Position numbers and translations under genes: made by a program. A DNA stretch of 50,895 bases, from contig JAGBDD010000096.1 of assembly GCA_017937685.1 (NCBI GenBank), positions 1-50,895 of the forward strand, written 5' to 3'. This stretch comes from Thermoguttaceae bacterium. GTDB taxonomy: Bacteria; Planctomycetota; Planctomycetia; Pirellulales; Thermoguttaceae. Each line of letters opens with the position of its first letter. Position 1 is the first letter of the stretch. Positions 25,603 to 33,970 of the stretch are shown here, piece by piece. The notes under the pieces are model-generated. The model did no database searches. It saw nothing but the letters and a program-made list of their open reading frames with translations, and had not been told where the DNA came from.

Positions 25603-27024
25603 ATGGATTATCGAGATCGGGCGCGCCGAATAAAGCGAAATTGGCGCGCCGAAAAAGTCGTTTTGCGAAGAAAATGGCGGCGCGCGACGCCGTTTCGTTT
25701 GTTGACCTTAGGTTTCGCGACTTATGTTCTTATCGGTTTGACGGCGATCGCGCTTCCTTGCTGTCGTCGCGGCGACGCGAGTTGCGTCGATTGTTTCTTC
25801 AACGTCGTTTCGGCGGCGACGACGACCGGGCTGACGGTCGGAGCGGTCGGCGAAACGTATACGTTTTGGGGAAATCTCGTTCTTTTAACGTTGATTCAGG
25901 TCGGCGGCGTCGGGTATATGACGTTGACCTCTTGCATTATCTTGGCGCGCGGCGACCGACTTTCGCCGACCCGAACGCGAATTTTGGGAGCGAGTTTTTC
26001 GTTGCCGGACGGCTTTTCGTTGCGGCGATTTGTCGTCGCGGTCGTTGTTTACTCGGCGCTAATCGAGTCGATCGGCGCTTGGATTCTTTGGCGCGAGTTC
26101 AAAATCGTCGGCGTCGACCAACCGTTTTGGCAAGCCGTTTTTCACTCGATTTCCGCTTTCGCGACCGCCGGATTTAGCTTATTTTCCGACGGTTGCGTCG
26201 GTTTTAAAGACTCGGTCGCGATCAACGTCGCGCTGATGACGTTAAGTTGGGCGGGCGCGATCGGTTTTATCGTTCCGGTCGACTGCTGGGAAAATTTGCG
26301 CGGTCGACGGCAAGGGATTACGTTGACGTCGAAGACGATTCTTTACTTGACGGCGGCGCTTTTTCTCGGCGGAACGGTCGCGTTTTGGTTGTTCGAACGG
26401 TTGAGCGGCGGAGAAACGGCTTCCGACGCGACGTTGTTGGCGGCGGCGTTTCAGGTAACGGCGGCGTCGACGACCGGCGGGTTCAACACGCTCGACGTAG
26501 GCGCGCTCGGGCCGGCGACGCGAACGATTTTGGTCGCGTTGATGTTCGTCGGCGCGGCGCCGTCCGGTACCGGCGGGGGCGTTAAAACGACGACGGTCAG
26601 CGCGTTCGCGGCGATCGTCGCGAGCGTTGTGCGCGGACGTCCGGACGACGTAACCTTTTGGGGAAAAACGATACCGCCTTGCCGACTCTTCACCGCGGTC
26701 GCGTCGGCGGCGATTTTTGTCGTCGCGGGGAGCGTCGCGACGATTCTGCTTTGCGCGACGGAACCCGATTTGCCTTTCGACGCGCTCTTTTTCGAAGCGA
26801 TTTCCGCGATTTCAACCGCCGGGATGAGCGCGGGAATTACTTCGGAACTTTCGACCGTCGGAAAATTAATCGTCGCGGCGGCGATGTTCGTCGGGCGCGT
26901 CGGGCCGTTGACGTTTGCGTTGGCCGTTTGGAGCGACGCGAGCGTCGGCGAGAAGGAAAAGAGGCGCGATTCGTCGGAAAACGCGTTCGGCAAAGAGCGG
27001 CAAATCGACGATTTAGCCGTCTGA
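25603..27024 (+). CDS. TrkH/KtrB-type potassium uptake membrane protein
   Basis: 473 aa with a basic N-terminus (MDYRDRARRIKRNWR) and about ten membrane segments. The four pore loops are readable: SAATTTGLTVG, SAFATAGFSLF, AASTTGGFNT and SAISTAGMSAG, each with the selectivity-filter Gly. GTGGGVKTTTV is the conserved loop before the last repeat. It forms the K+ translocating subunit, normally controlled by a TrkA/KtrA RCK protein, which is not adjacent here. The start is the only ATG that keeps the N-terminal arginine-rich segment; the ribosome site is weak. Confidence 0.93.
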   Translation: MDYRDRARRIKRNWRAEKVVLRRKWRRATPFRLLTLGFATYVLIGLTAIALPCCRRGDASCVDCFFNVVSAATTTGLTVGAVGETYTFWGNLVLLTLIQVGGVGYMTLTSCIILARGDRLSPTRTRILGASFSLPDGFSLRRFVVAVVVYSALIESIGAWILWREFKIVGVDQPFWQAVFHSISAFATAGFSLFSDGCVGFKDSVAINVALMTLSWAGAIGFIVPVDCWENLRGRRQGITLTSKTILYLTAALFLGGTVAFWLFERLSGGETASDATLLAAAFQVTAASTTGGFNTLDVGALGPATRTILVALMFVGAAPSGTGGGVKTTTVSAFAAIVASVVRGRPDDVTFWGKTIPPCRLFTAVASAAIFVVAGSVATILLCATEPDLPFDALFFEAISAISTAGMSAGITSELSTVGKLIVAAAMFVGRVGPLTFALAVWSDASVGEKEKRRDSSENAFGKERQIDDLAV

Positions 27025-27177
27025 CCCGCGTTGACCGACGATAAAATGTCGACAAGCGGACGTTAATTTTTTAGCGTCGCGGTTTTGGGGGTTGAGCGAA
27101 GCGTCGTCGGAGAAAGTTGGGCGGCGGTTTGCGGCGCAAGGCAGGACGCCGGTTGGGTAGGGTCGGCGTTTTGCCCC

Positions 27178-27206
27178 TTGCGGCGAACGCGTCTCGGCGG
27201 TATAAT
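27178..27206 (+). promoter_or_regulatory. Promoter for the 3-hydroxyacyl-CoA dehydrogenase gene
   Basis: TTGCGG (27178-27183), 17-bp spacer, TATAAT (27201-27206), identical in -35 and spacing to the priA promoter. The start codon is about 140 bases downstream, in a 319-bp gap with no other feature. Confidence 0.7.
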
Positions 27207-27343
27207 GCGGAGCGGTAAACGACGGCGCCGACGTTGAAAAAAAACGCGTTTGAACGAACGTCGGCGTTAAAGTTTGCGTAAATTTTGCCGTTTGACGGCG
27301 TTTTTTGGAAAAAAAGCGAAAATAGGAAAGTTGGGACGCTGAA

Positions 27344-28891
27344 ATGAGTTCGGAAGAGTCGCGGCGAGAAGCGAAAGCGGAGACCGGCGTTTGGGGCGCC
27401 GCGTCGTTGGAAGGGGCGATTTCGGCGGCGGAGTACGTTCGCGGATTCGACGGCGGTTTCGGAGCGAACGCGCCGTTTTTCGCGGAGTTTAACGCGAGCG
27501 GTTCGGCGGCGCTTTTGGGATTTCGGCGGTTAAACGACGGAAACGGGGGAAGCGAGGCAAACAAAGAAGACGCGGCGGACTTTGCGGACGTCGCGGCGCG
27601 AACGACGGCGGAAGCGCGAGCGCGCGGCGTCGGAATCGCGGGGGCCGGGCTGATGGGCGTTTCGATCGCGGCGGCGTTTTTGGGCGCCGGGTTCCCGGTG
27701 TTGGCGTTCGACTCGTTCGCGACCGCGCTCGAAACGGCGCCGAAGCGAATCGAGGCGGAGCTGGCGGAACAGCGGCGGCGTCGCGGCGTCGCGGAAAGCG
27801 ATTCGGCGACCGAAAAACGGCTCGTCGCGGAGATCGTCGCAAACGGTTTGACGACTTCCGACTCCTTTGCGGAACTGGCGGCGCGCCCGGTCGTCGTCGA
27901 AACGATTCCGGAAAAGATTAAGATTAAGTCGAAATTTTACAAGATGTTGGCGAAGACGACGACCGCGCCGATTCTGTTGACGTCGAACACGTCGTCGATT
28001 TGCGTTTCCGATTTGGCGGCGGCGCTCCCGACCGCGGCGGAGAACCCGAACGTTAACCGGGAGCGCTTTTGCGGTTTTCACTTCTTTCATCCGGTTTGCC
28101 GTCGGTCGCTCGTCGAGGTAATGCGCGGCGCTTTTACCGCTCCGGGAACGGTCGCGGAGGCGGCGGCGCTCGGCGCGGCAATTTTCAAGACGCCGATTAT
28201 CGTCGGGGACGGCCCCGGTTTTTTGGTCAATCGGATGTTGCAACCTTATTTGAACGAAGGACTTGCGCTTCTCGACGAAGGCGTTCCGGCGGCGCGCGTC
28301 GAGGCGGTTTGCCAACGGTTCGGGTTCGAGGCGGGGCCGCTTAGAATAATGGACGAAATTGGGCTCGACGTGTCGCTGCACGCCGGTTGGACTTTTTTGA
28401 AGGCGTTTCCGGAGCGGACGACGAGTTCGCCGATTTTGCCGGAATTGACGCGGCGCGAACGGCTCGGGCGCAAGACGCGGCGCGGCTTTTATCGGTTCGA
28501 AAGCGGGACGAGTTGGGCCGACGACGCGACGCTCGATTTCGACGCCGAAACGCTCGCCGAACTTCGCGCCGGAGAAACGTTCGCGAGCGGAGCGGATGCG
28601 GTCGACGTCGGAGCGCAAGACGCGTCGGACGAAGAACTTGCGTTGCGCGTCGCGACGGCGATTTTGTTCGAAAGCGCGCGGCTCGTCGAGGAGGGCGTCG
28701 TCGAAACGTTTCGCAAAGCCGACGCCGGACTCGTTCTCGCGCTCGGATTTCCGCCGGAAAAAGGGGGGATTTTTTATTGGGCGGCGGCGTTCGGGTTGCG
28801 GCGAATTTTGGCGGCGGCGGAGCGTTGGGCGGGCGCGGGCGCTCGGTTTGTCGCGCCGGAGTCGTTGCGTCGCTTGGCGGGCGAAAGTTGA
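27344..28891 (+). CDS. 3-hydroxyacyl-CoA dehydrogenase, FadB-like without hydratase domain
   Basis: 515 aa, ATG 27344. The Rossmann fold begins at GIAGAGLMG (G97-G105). NTSSICVSDLAAAL, the catalytic dyad region GFHFFHPV...LVEVM and VGDGPGFLVNRML follow, then two C-terminal dimerisation domains (GLDVSLHAGWTF; KTRRGFYRF; and a last helical repeat). Family members oxidise L-3-hydroxyacyl-CoA with NAD in beta-oxidation. The first 95 residues are Ala/Gly-rich and look like the remains of the linker that follows the crotonase half in FadB. The hydratase domain itself is absent, and no thiolase or acyl-CoA dehydrogenase is nearby. Confidence 0.88.
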   Translation: MSSEESRREAKAETGVWGAASLEGAISAAEYVRGFDGGFGANAPFFAEFNASGSAALLGFRRLNDGNGGSEANKEDAADFADVAARTTAEARARGVGIAGAGLMGVSIAAAFLGAGFPVLAFDSFATALETAPKRIEAELAEQRRRRGVAESDSATEKRLVAEIVANGLTTSDSFAELAARPVVVETIPEKIKIKSKFYKMLAKTTTAPILLTSNTSSICVSDLAAALPTAAENPNVNRERFCGFHFFHPVCRRSLVEVMRGAFTAPGTVAEAAALGAAIFKTPIIVGDGPGFLVNRMLQPYLNEGLALLDEGVPAARVEAVCQRFGFEAGPLRIMDEIGLDVSLHAGWTFLKAFPERTTSSPILPELTRRERLGRKTRRGFYRFESGTSWADDATLDFDAETLAELRAGETFASGADAVDVGAQDASDEELALRVATAILFESARLVEEGVVETFRKADAGLVLALGFPPEKGGIFYWAAAFGLRRILAAAERWAGAGARFVAPESLRRLAGES

Positions 28892-29110
28892 AGTTGGGCG
28901 ATTGGGGCGCTTGAAAGCGTTGGGGTAAGATCGGCGACGCGAGCCAATTTGGCGGTTTAAACTCGGGAAGCGCGTTTGAAAAAATTGGGAAAAATGGGCG
29001 AACGGGGCGTCGAGCGCAAACTTGGCGGTTCGTTTTGCGGACGTCGGCGCTGTAAAAATCAACGGAAGCGCCGAGAATTTGAAAACGTTTGAAAACGGCG
29101 AGGCGCGGCG

Positions 29111-30574
29111 ATGAAAATTATCGGACTTTTGGACTGCGACAGCTTTTTCGCGTCTTGCGAGAAGGTCTTTCGGCCCGATTGGGAGAACCGCCCGGTCGTC
29201 GTGTTGTCGAACAACGACGGTTGCGTCGTCGCGCGGTCGCCGGAAGCGAAGGCGCTCGGAATCGCGATGGGGGCGCCGTTTTTCCAAATTCGGGAGTTGG
29301 CGCGGACGGCGGGCGTCGTCGTTCGCTCCGGGAATTTCGCGCTTTACGGCGATTTGAGCCGCCGCGTCGTCGAGACGTTGGGGCGCTGGACGCCGAGCGT
29401 CGACGTTTACTCGATCGACGAAGCGTTTCTCGATTTAACCGGGCGGTTTTGCGATTCTAGCGGGCGATTGCGCGGTTCCGAAACGACGGCGGAAAACGGC
29501 GGCGATTTGGGAGGTTTGCGCGGTTTGAGCGGGTTGGGGAAAAACGATAAAAACGGCGGCGTCGATTGGCGGGAGTTTTGCGCGTCGGACGAGCGGCTTC
29601 CGTCGGAAACGCGGCGGGAAATCGAGCGGACGGCGGCGGAAATCGTCGAAACGGTTCGGCGTTGGACGGGAATCCCGGTTTCGCTCGGACTCGGCCCGAC
29701 CCGGACGTTGGCGAAGGCGGCGAGTCGAATCGCGAAACGAGACGGCGTCGAGACCGGGCGGAAGTTCGCGCTCCTTTTCGACCCGGAAGAGCGGGAACGG
29801 GAGTTGAAGCGGCTCCCGGTCGGCGACGTTTGGGGCGTCGGACGGCGGTTGCTCCCGGCGTTTTGGCGGCTCGGGCTTCGAACGGCGTTCGATTTGGCGC
29901 GCGTCGACCCGATTTATATGCGGAAAAATTTTTCGATCGTTCAAGAAAAAACGGTTCGCGAACTGCGCGGCGAACGGACGTTCGACTCGAAAACGCGACC
30001 GGAGGCACAAAAATCGCTCCAAATTTCCCGCTCGTTTGGGACGACCGTCGAAACGCTCGCCGAAATGGAGGAGGCCGTTTCGAGTTTCGCGTCGACGGCG
30101 ACGGCGAAGATGCGCGCTCGAAAGATCGCCGCTTCCGGGGTTTACGTCTATATGTCGACAAGCGGGCGCGACCCGAACGTCCCGCGGCGCAACGTCGGAC
30201 TCGCCGTCAATTTCGCGCGACCGACGAACTCGACGCCGGAGTTTTTGTCGGCGGCGCTGAGATTGACGCGAACGCTTTTCGACCCGAAACTCGCTTGGCG
30301 GAAAGCGGGCGTCGTCGCGCTCGAAACGGTCGACGAGAGCGTCGCGGCGTCGCGGCGCTTTCTGTTCGAGCCCGACCCGGAACGCCCCGTCGAACGGAGG
30401 GAGCGCGACCGGCGGCTCTGCGAAGCGCTCGACAAGGCGAACGCGACGTTCGGGAAAAAGAGCGTTTTTTTCGCGTCGGACGGAATCAAGCCGCGTTGGA
30501 CGCCGAACGCCCGCTTCGTCTCGCCGTCGTATACGACCGACTGGAACGCGCTCCCGGTCGTTCGGGCGAATTAG
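29111..30574 (+). CDS. umuC: Y-family DNA polymerase, UmuC type
   Basis: 487 aa, ATG 29111. Catalytic signatures: GLLDCDSFFASCEKVF (metal Asp), VVLSNNDGCVVARS, and YSIDEAFLDL (metal Asp-Glu). GLGPTRTLAKAASRIAK and VGDVWGVGRR are the helix-hairpin-helix parts, and the C-terminal DUF4113-like tail ends with the SPSYTTDWNALPVV segment typical of UmuC. It performs translesion synthesis, normally with processed UmuD, but no umuD lies beside it. Residues about 113-160 are a Gly-rich insertion (GGDLGGLRGLSGLGKND) absent from most relatives. No LexA-type box was recognised. Confidence 0.93.
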   Translation: MKIIGLLDCDSFFASCEKVFRPDWENRPVVVLSNNDGCVVARSPEAKALGIAMGAPFFQIRELARTAGVVVRSGNFALYGDLSRRVVETLGRWTPSVDVYSIDEAFLDLTGRFCDSSGRLRGSETTAENGGDLGGLRGLSGLGKNDKNGGVDWREFCASDERLPSETRREIERTAAEIVETVRRWTGIPVSLGLGPTRTLAKAASRIAKRDGVETGRKFALLFDPEERERELKRLPVGDVWGVGRRLLPAFWRLGLRTAFDLARVDPIYMRKNFSIVQEKTVRELRGERTFDSKTRPEAQKSLQISRSFGTTVETLAEMEEAVSSFASTATAKMRARKIAASGVYVYMSTSGRDPNVPRRNVGLAVNFARPTNSTPEFLSAALRLTRTLFDPKLAWRKAGVVALETVDESVAASRRFLFEPDPERPVERRERDRRLCEALDKANATFGKKSVFFASDGIKPRWTPNARFVSPSYTTDWNALPVVRAN

Positions 30575-30677
30575 TTAAACGGGGAAAGCGGGGAGATTAG
30601 GAAAAGCGAGCGAAGCAAAGGAAAGAAGAAAAATAACAAGACGGCGAAAAACGGCGAAAATAGCGAGTTTACGTAAG

Positions 30678-30715
30678 AAACGCCGCGTCGAGTTTTAACG
30701 CTCGACGCGGCGTTT
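30678..30715. terminator. Convergent-gene terminator, 15-bp perfect stem
   Basis: AAACGCCGCGTCGAG (30678-30692) and its exact complement (30701-30715) around TTTTAACG. It lies between the ends of umuC (+) and the lipoprotein gene (-) and can serve both. Confidence 0.7.
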
Positions 30716-30761
30716 GGGCGTTAAAATGCGACGACGAAAGAAAACGTCGCCGGAAATCGCG

Positions 30762-31247
30762 TCAGGCGCCGCCGCCCGGACGACCGGTCGCCTCCGGTTC
30801 CGCGACCGGGGCGTCGGCGCGCGGAACGTCGAAGTCGAACACGTTTTTCTTCGGTTCGACGGTTACTTTTTGTTTCGAAAGGCGGCCCCAATCTTCCGGA
30901 ACATACGAGACCATTTCGTCGTATTCGAACGTCCCGCCTTCGCCGTCGCTCCCTTGCAACTTTTGCCCGGACGGCTCTTCCGCGATCAAAACGACGGAAT
31001 ATTCGCCCGGAACAAGGCCTTTCGACGCGGGGATTTCAAATTTGCCCTTGATCACCTGCGCCGCCGAACTCGAAAGCGCGGTTCCTCCTCCGGTCGGTTG
31101 GAAGGAAATTTGCCCGTTCGACAACGGTTCGCCGCCGAATTGAACGGTTCCGGAAATCGGGTAACGTCCGTCGACGCCCGCGTCGCAACCGAGCGCGGCG
31201 AGACAAAGAAACGCGAACGCGATTTGGAATAAAACGCGAATTTTCAT
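30762..31247 (-). CDS. Planctomycete lipoprotein, carboxypeptidase regulatory-like fold
   Basis: 161 aa, ATG 31247 with TAGGAG upstream. Signal peptide with lipobox CLAALGC (lipidated Cys21), then SGTVQFGGEPLSNGQISFQPTG, a hallmark of small planctomycete lipoproteins with a transthyretin-like beta-sandwich. KGKFEIPASKGLVPGEYSVVL follows, and a Pro/Ala/Glu-rich end. It would sit on the outer face of a membrane. It lies directly downstream of the DUF1559 gene on the same strand, the usual arrangement in this phylum, so the two are probably functionally linked. The role is unknown. Confidence 0.85.
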   Translation of the reverse strand: MKIRVLFQIAFAFLCLAALGCDAGVDGRYPISGTVQFGGEPLSNGQISFQPTGGGTALSSSAAQVIKGKFEIPASKGLVPGEYSVVLIAEEPSGQKLQGSDGEGGTFEYDEMVSYVPEDWGRLSKQKVTVEPKKNVFDFDVPRADAPVAEPEATGRPGGGA

Positions 31248-31366
31248 TAATCGTTGCTCCTAAATTAGCGCCGTCGCCGAAAATCGAGAAGCGAAAAACG
31301 CCGGAAAAAGCGTTCGCCGACGTCGCGGCGACGGCGGTTAAAGCGTTAAAACGTCGAATCGACCGA

Positions 31367-32396
31367 TTAGAACGTTTCCGTTTCGCCGCCCTTGGCCGTG
31401 CTGGCGGCCGCCCAAACGTCGAGGTTGATCGTTTCGCTAACGAAACGAACGGAACCGTCGGCCATCGCGACGTTGACGCCGCCGGAGTGTCGACTGCGCG
31501 CCGAGATGATGATCGCCGCGTCGAGCGTTTTGTCGGTCGCCGGCGCGAAAATAGCGTTCGCGGCGCGGGTCGGAATGCAGCCGAGGTAGTCCATTTCTTG
31601 CGTGTTCGGCGTGAAGAACGCGGAGTAAGCGCAACCCCAAGGATACCAAAGGTTGCCGCGTTCGTCGGCGGTCGCTTTGCCGTTAATGTCTTGCGATTTG
31701 CTGACTTGGATGATTTCCGACATCGCCATCGTGTTCGACGTTCCGTCGGTGATCGCCGCCATCGGTTGGCAACGGTAACCTTGACCTTGGTAGCTGCCGC
31801 AACGGAAAATCGCCTCTTTATACTGAACGACGCGGTCGCCGTAAGTTACCCATTCGCGCCAACCGTTGATAACGGTCGCGTCGCCGGACGAACTCCATTG
31901 CGACGTGCCGGTTTTGCCGACGCAAACGACGTAATTATGTTGACACCAACCGTTCGCGTTGTCTTTGTACATTTGCCAAGTGTCGCTCGGGCAACAGTAC
32001 GTCGTAACGCGTTTTTTGCAGAAATTAGGAGTCGTTGGCGCCCCAACCGGCGTTTCCGGCTTTGGTCGGAATGCCGTCGTAGAGGGTCGTTTGTTCGATG
32101 TAAGGCAGGAGACAACGCGCCCAAGTCGTTTCGTGCGCCCGTCCGGAGCCGGTGAAAGACGCGACCGGAAAGACTTCGTGAACGTCGACGTAATTGTGCA
32201 TTCCGAGCATACACTGCTTGAAGTTGTTCGTGCATTGCATTCGACGCGCGGCTTCGCGGGCCGCTTGCACCGCCGGGAGAAGAAGACCGATCAAAATACC
32301 GATGATCGCGATGACGACGAGGAGTTCGACAAGAGTGAAACCTGAACGGTAAGGATTGCCCTTCACTTTCCAGTTTAACAGGCGGCGACGCGTCAT
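31367..32396 (-). pseudogene. DUF1559 prepilin-type protein gene with a +1 frameshift
   Basis: Start ATG 32396 with AGGGG upstream (the longer frame to 32564 has no ribosome site). The first part has the type IV prepilin motif [20 protein letters not shown] and [20 protein letters not shown], and stops after WGANDS at 32025. The second part, one frame away, reads [20 protein letters not shown] and continues to HSGGVNVAMADGSVRFVSET, the standard DUF1559 C-terminus, ending at 31367. Together they make a normal-length protein of about 342 aa. The span is 1030 bases, one more than a multiple of three, so a single extra base near 32027-32035 splits it. Disabled gene, sequencing error or a +1 ribosomal shift (UCC-UAA) are all possible. 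DUF1559 proteins are planctomycete pseudopilin-like secreted proteins. Confidence 0.85.
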
Positions 32397-32573
32397 AATA
32401 ACCCCTTTTGTAAACAAAAAGAAACTAAAAACAAACGTTGAAACGATAGGTCGTTTGGAAACCGCGCTTTCGAATATTTTTTCGGCGTGAAGCGCGAGAA
32501 TAAACTTAAAGGTAATTTTAACGGGCGAGAAAACAAAAAACAAGCGTTTATGCAAAAATTTCAAATTTTTCCG

Positions 32574-32605
32574 AAAAAAAAACGGGAATCGTTGCGATTC
32601 CCGTT
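32574..32605 (-). terminator. Terminator after the Gfo/Idh/MocA gene
   Basis: Perfect 11-bp stem AACGGGAATCG / CGATTCCCGTT with a 3-nt loop, followed on the minus strand by nine T. It lies 14 bases beyond the stop codon. Confidence 0.88.
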
Positions 32606-32618
32606 GCGTTTAAAGCGG

Positions 32619-33662
32619 TTAGCCGAGTTTGACCGTCGCGCCCTTGCGAGCGGCTTCGTAAACGGCGCAGATAACTTCGACGCTGCGGCGGCCTTCGCGA
32701 CCGTCGATTTTCGGCGTTCGACCGTTTTCGATCGCGTCGAGAACGTCGGCGAATTGCTTGGCGTGCGCGTGATGCCCGATCGCGGCCGGGTCGGCGGCGC
32801 CGCCTCCTCCGGACAGGCGGTTCGTCATCGATTCGCGGATTTCCGCGTCTTCCGGGCGCGACTCGGCGAAGTCCCACTTGACGACGTCTTCCTCTTCGAT
32901 GACGGCGGAGCCTTTGTCGCCGTGCAGCTCGATGCGTTTCAGATAGCCCGGATAAGCCGCCGTCGTCGCTTCGAGCAAGCCGAGCGCGCCGCTTTTGAAG
33001 CGCAACGACGCGACCGCGACGTCTTCGACTTCAATGTTTTCGTGCGCGACGAGACCGGTCAACGCGGAAACCTCCGCGACGTCGCCCATCAGCCAAAGGA
33101 GGAGGTCGACGCTGTGGATCGCTTGGTTCATCAGCGCGCCGCCGCCGTCGAGCTTCCAAGTGCCGCGCCAAACGCCGCTATCGTAATATTGTTGGGTGCG
33201 GTACCACTTCACGATCGCGTCGCCGAGCGTTTGCTTGCCGAATCGACCCGCTTCGACCGCTTCTTTCATTAAGATACTGGAGGGATGGAAGCGGCTCGGG
33301 AAGATCGTCGAGAGGACGACGCCCGCTTTGTCGCAAGCGTCGATGATTTCGTCGCAGCGTTCCGGGGTGATTTCGAGCGGTTTTTCGACGATCACGTGCT
33401 TGCCGGCTTTCGCGGCGGCGACCGCCGGGTCGAGGTGCGCGCCGCTCGGGGTGCCGATCGTAACGATTTCGACGTCGGGGTCGGCGAGGAACGCTTTTAA
33501 GTCGGAATAAGGTTTGCACCCGAACTCCTTCGCGAGGCGTTCGGCGGACAGCGGAAGACGGTCGCAACAAGCGACGAGTTCGGCGCCGATTTCGCGAATG
33601 GCGCGAGCGTGAAAGGTCGCGATCATCCCGCAACCGACGATACCAAATTTTTTGATTTTCAT
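32619..33662 (-). CDS. Gfo/Idh/MocA family oxidoreductase
   Basis: 347 aa, ATG 33662, weak ribosome site. N-terminal Rossmann fold FGIVGCGMIATFHARAI, IGTPSGAHLDPAVAAAKAGK, and the family's catalytic Lys in VIVEKPLEITPE. The C-terminal beta-sheet domain includes GGALMNQAIHSVDLLLWL with the catalytic His. These NAD(P) enzymes oxidise or reduce sugars, inositols and related compounds. The family is greatly expanded in planctomycetes. No neighbour hints at the substrate. It is a single gene with a strong terminator. Confidence 0.93.
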   Translation of the reverse strand: MKIKKFGIVGCGMIATFHARAIREIGAELVACCDRLPLSAERLAKEFGCKPYSDLKAFLADPDVEIVTIGTPSGAHLDPAVAAAKAGKHVIVEKPLEITPERCDEIIDACDKAGVVLSTIFPSRFHPSSILMKEAVEAGRFGKQTLGDAIVKWYRTQQYYDSGVWRGTWKLDGGGALMNQAIHSVDLLLWLMGDVAEVSALTGLVAHENIEVEDVAVASLRFKSGALGLLEATTAAYPGYLKRIELHGDKGSAVIEEEDVVKWDFAESRPEDAEIRESMTNRLSGGGGAADPAAIGHHAHAKQFADVLDAIENGRTPKIDGREGRRSVEVICAVYEAARKGATVKLG

Positions 33663-33851
33663 CTTGTTTTTCTTTCGAAAGCGCGTTGATTGAATTTTCG
33701 GTCGAAAAGGGGCCGAACCGCGCCGCGTCGGGCGCCGATTTTTCGATTATAACGGAAGCGCGTCGAAAAAACAAGCGGCGCGGCGAATTTCCTTTTTTTT
33801 CTTGTCAACGGTTTTTCGCGTAAAACCCTTGGAAACGGAAAAAGGGTTTTG

Positions 33852-33873
33852 TTTGTTAAAATCGTTTAACAAA
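33852..33873. promoter_or_regulatory. Inverted repeat in the gap before the 872-aa gene
   Basis: Perfect 9-bp arms TTTGTTAAA / TTTAACAAA around ATCG, in the 308-bp gap between divergent genes (33663-33970). The AT-rich short-loop symmetry suits an operator or a weak terminator. No other feature was found in the gap. Confidence 0.4.
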
Positions 33874-33970
33874 AACGGCGTTTTGGTCGATAAACAAAAG
33901 GAAGGAGTCGACCGAAAGCGCTCGCGGACGGTCGTCGGGCGTTATCGTTCATTTTTGCCAACGACGTTAT

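Noticed and set aside
32020..32045. prfB-like programmed frameshift as the default explanation
   Set aside because: No SD-like element at the 3-nt spacing that drives RF2 frameshifting; simple mutation or sequencing error is at least as likely, so it is reported only as a possibility.
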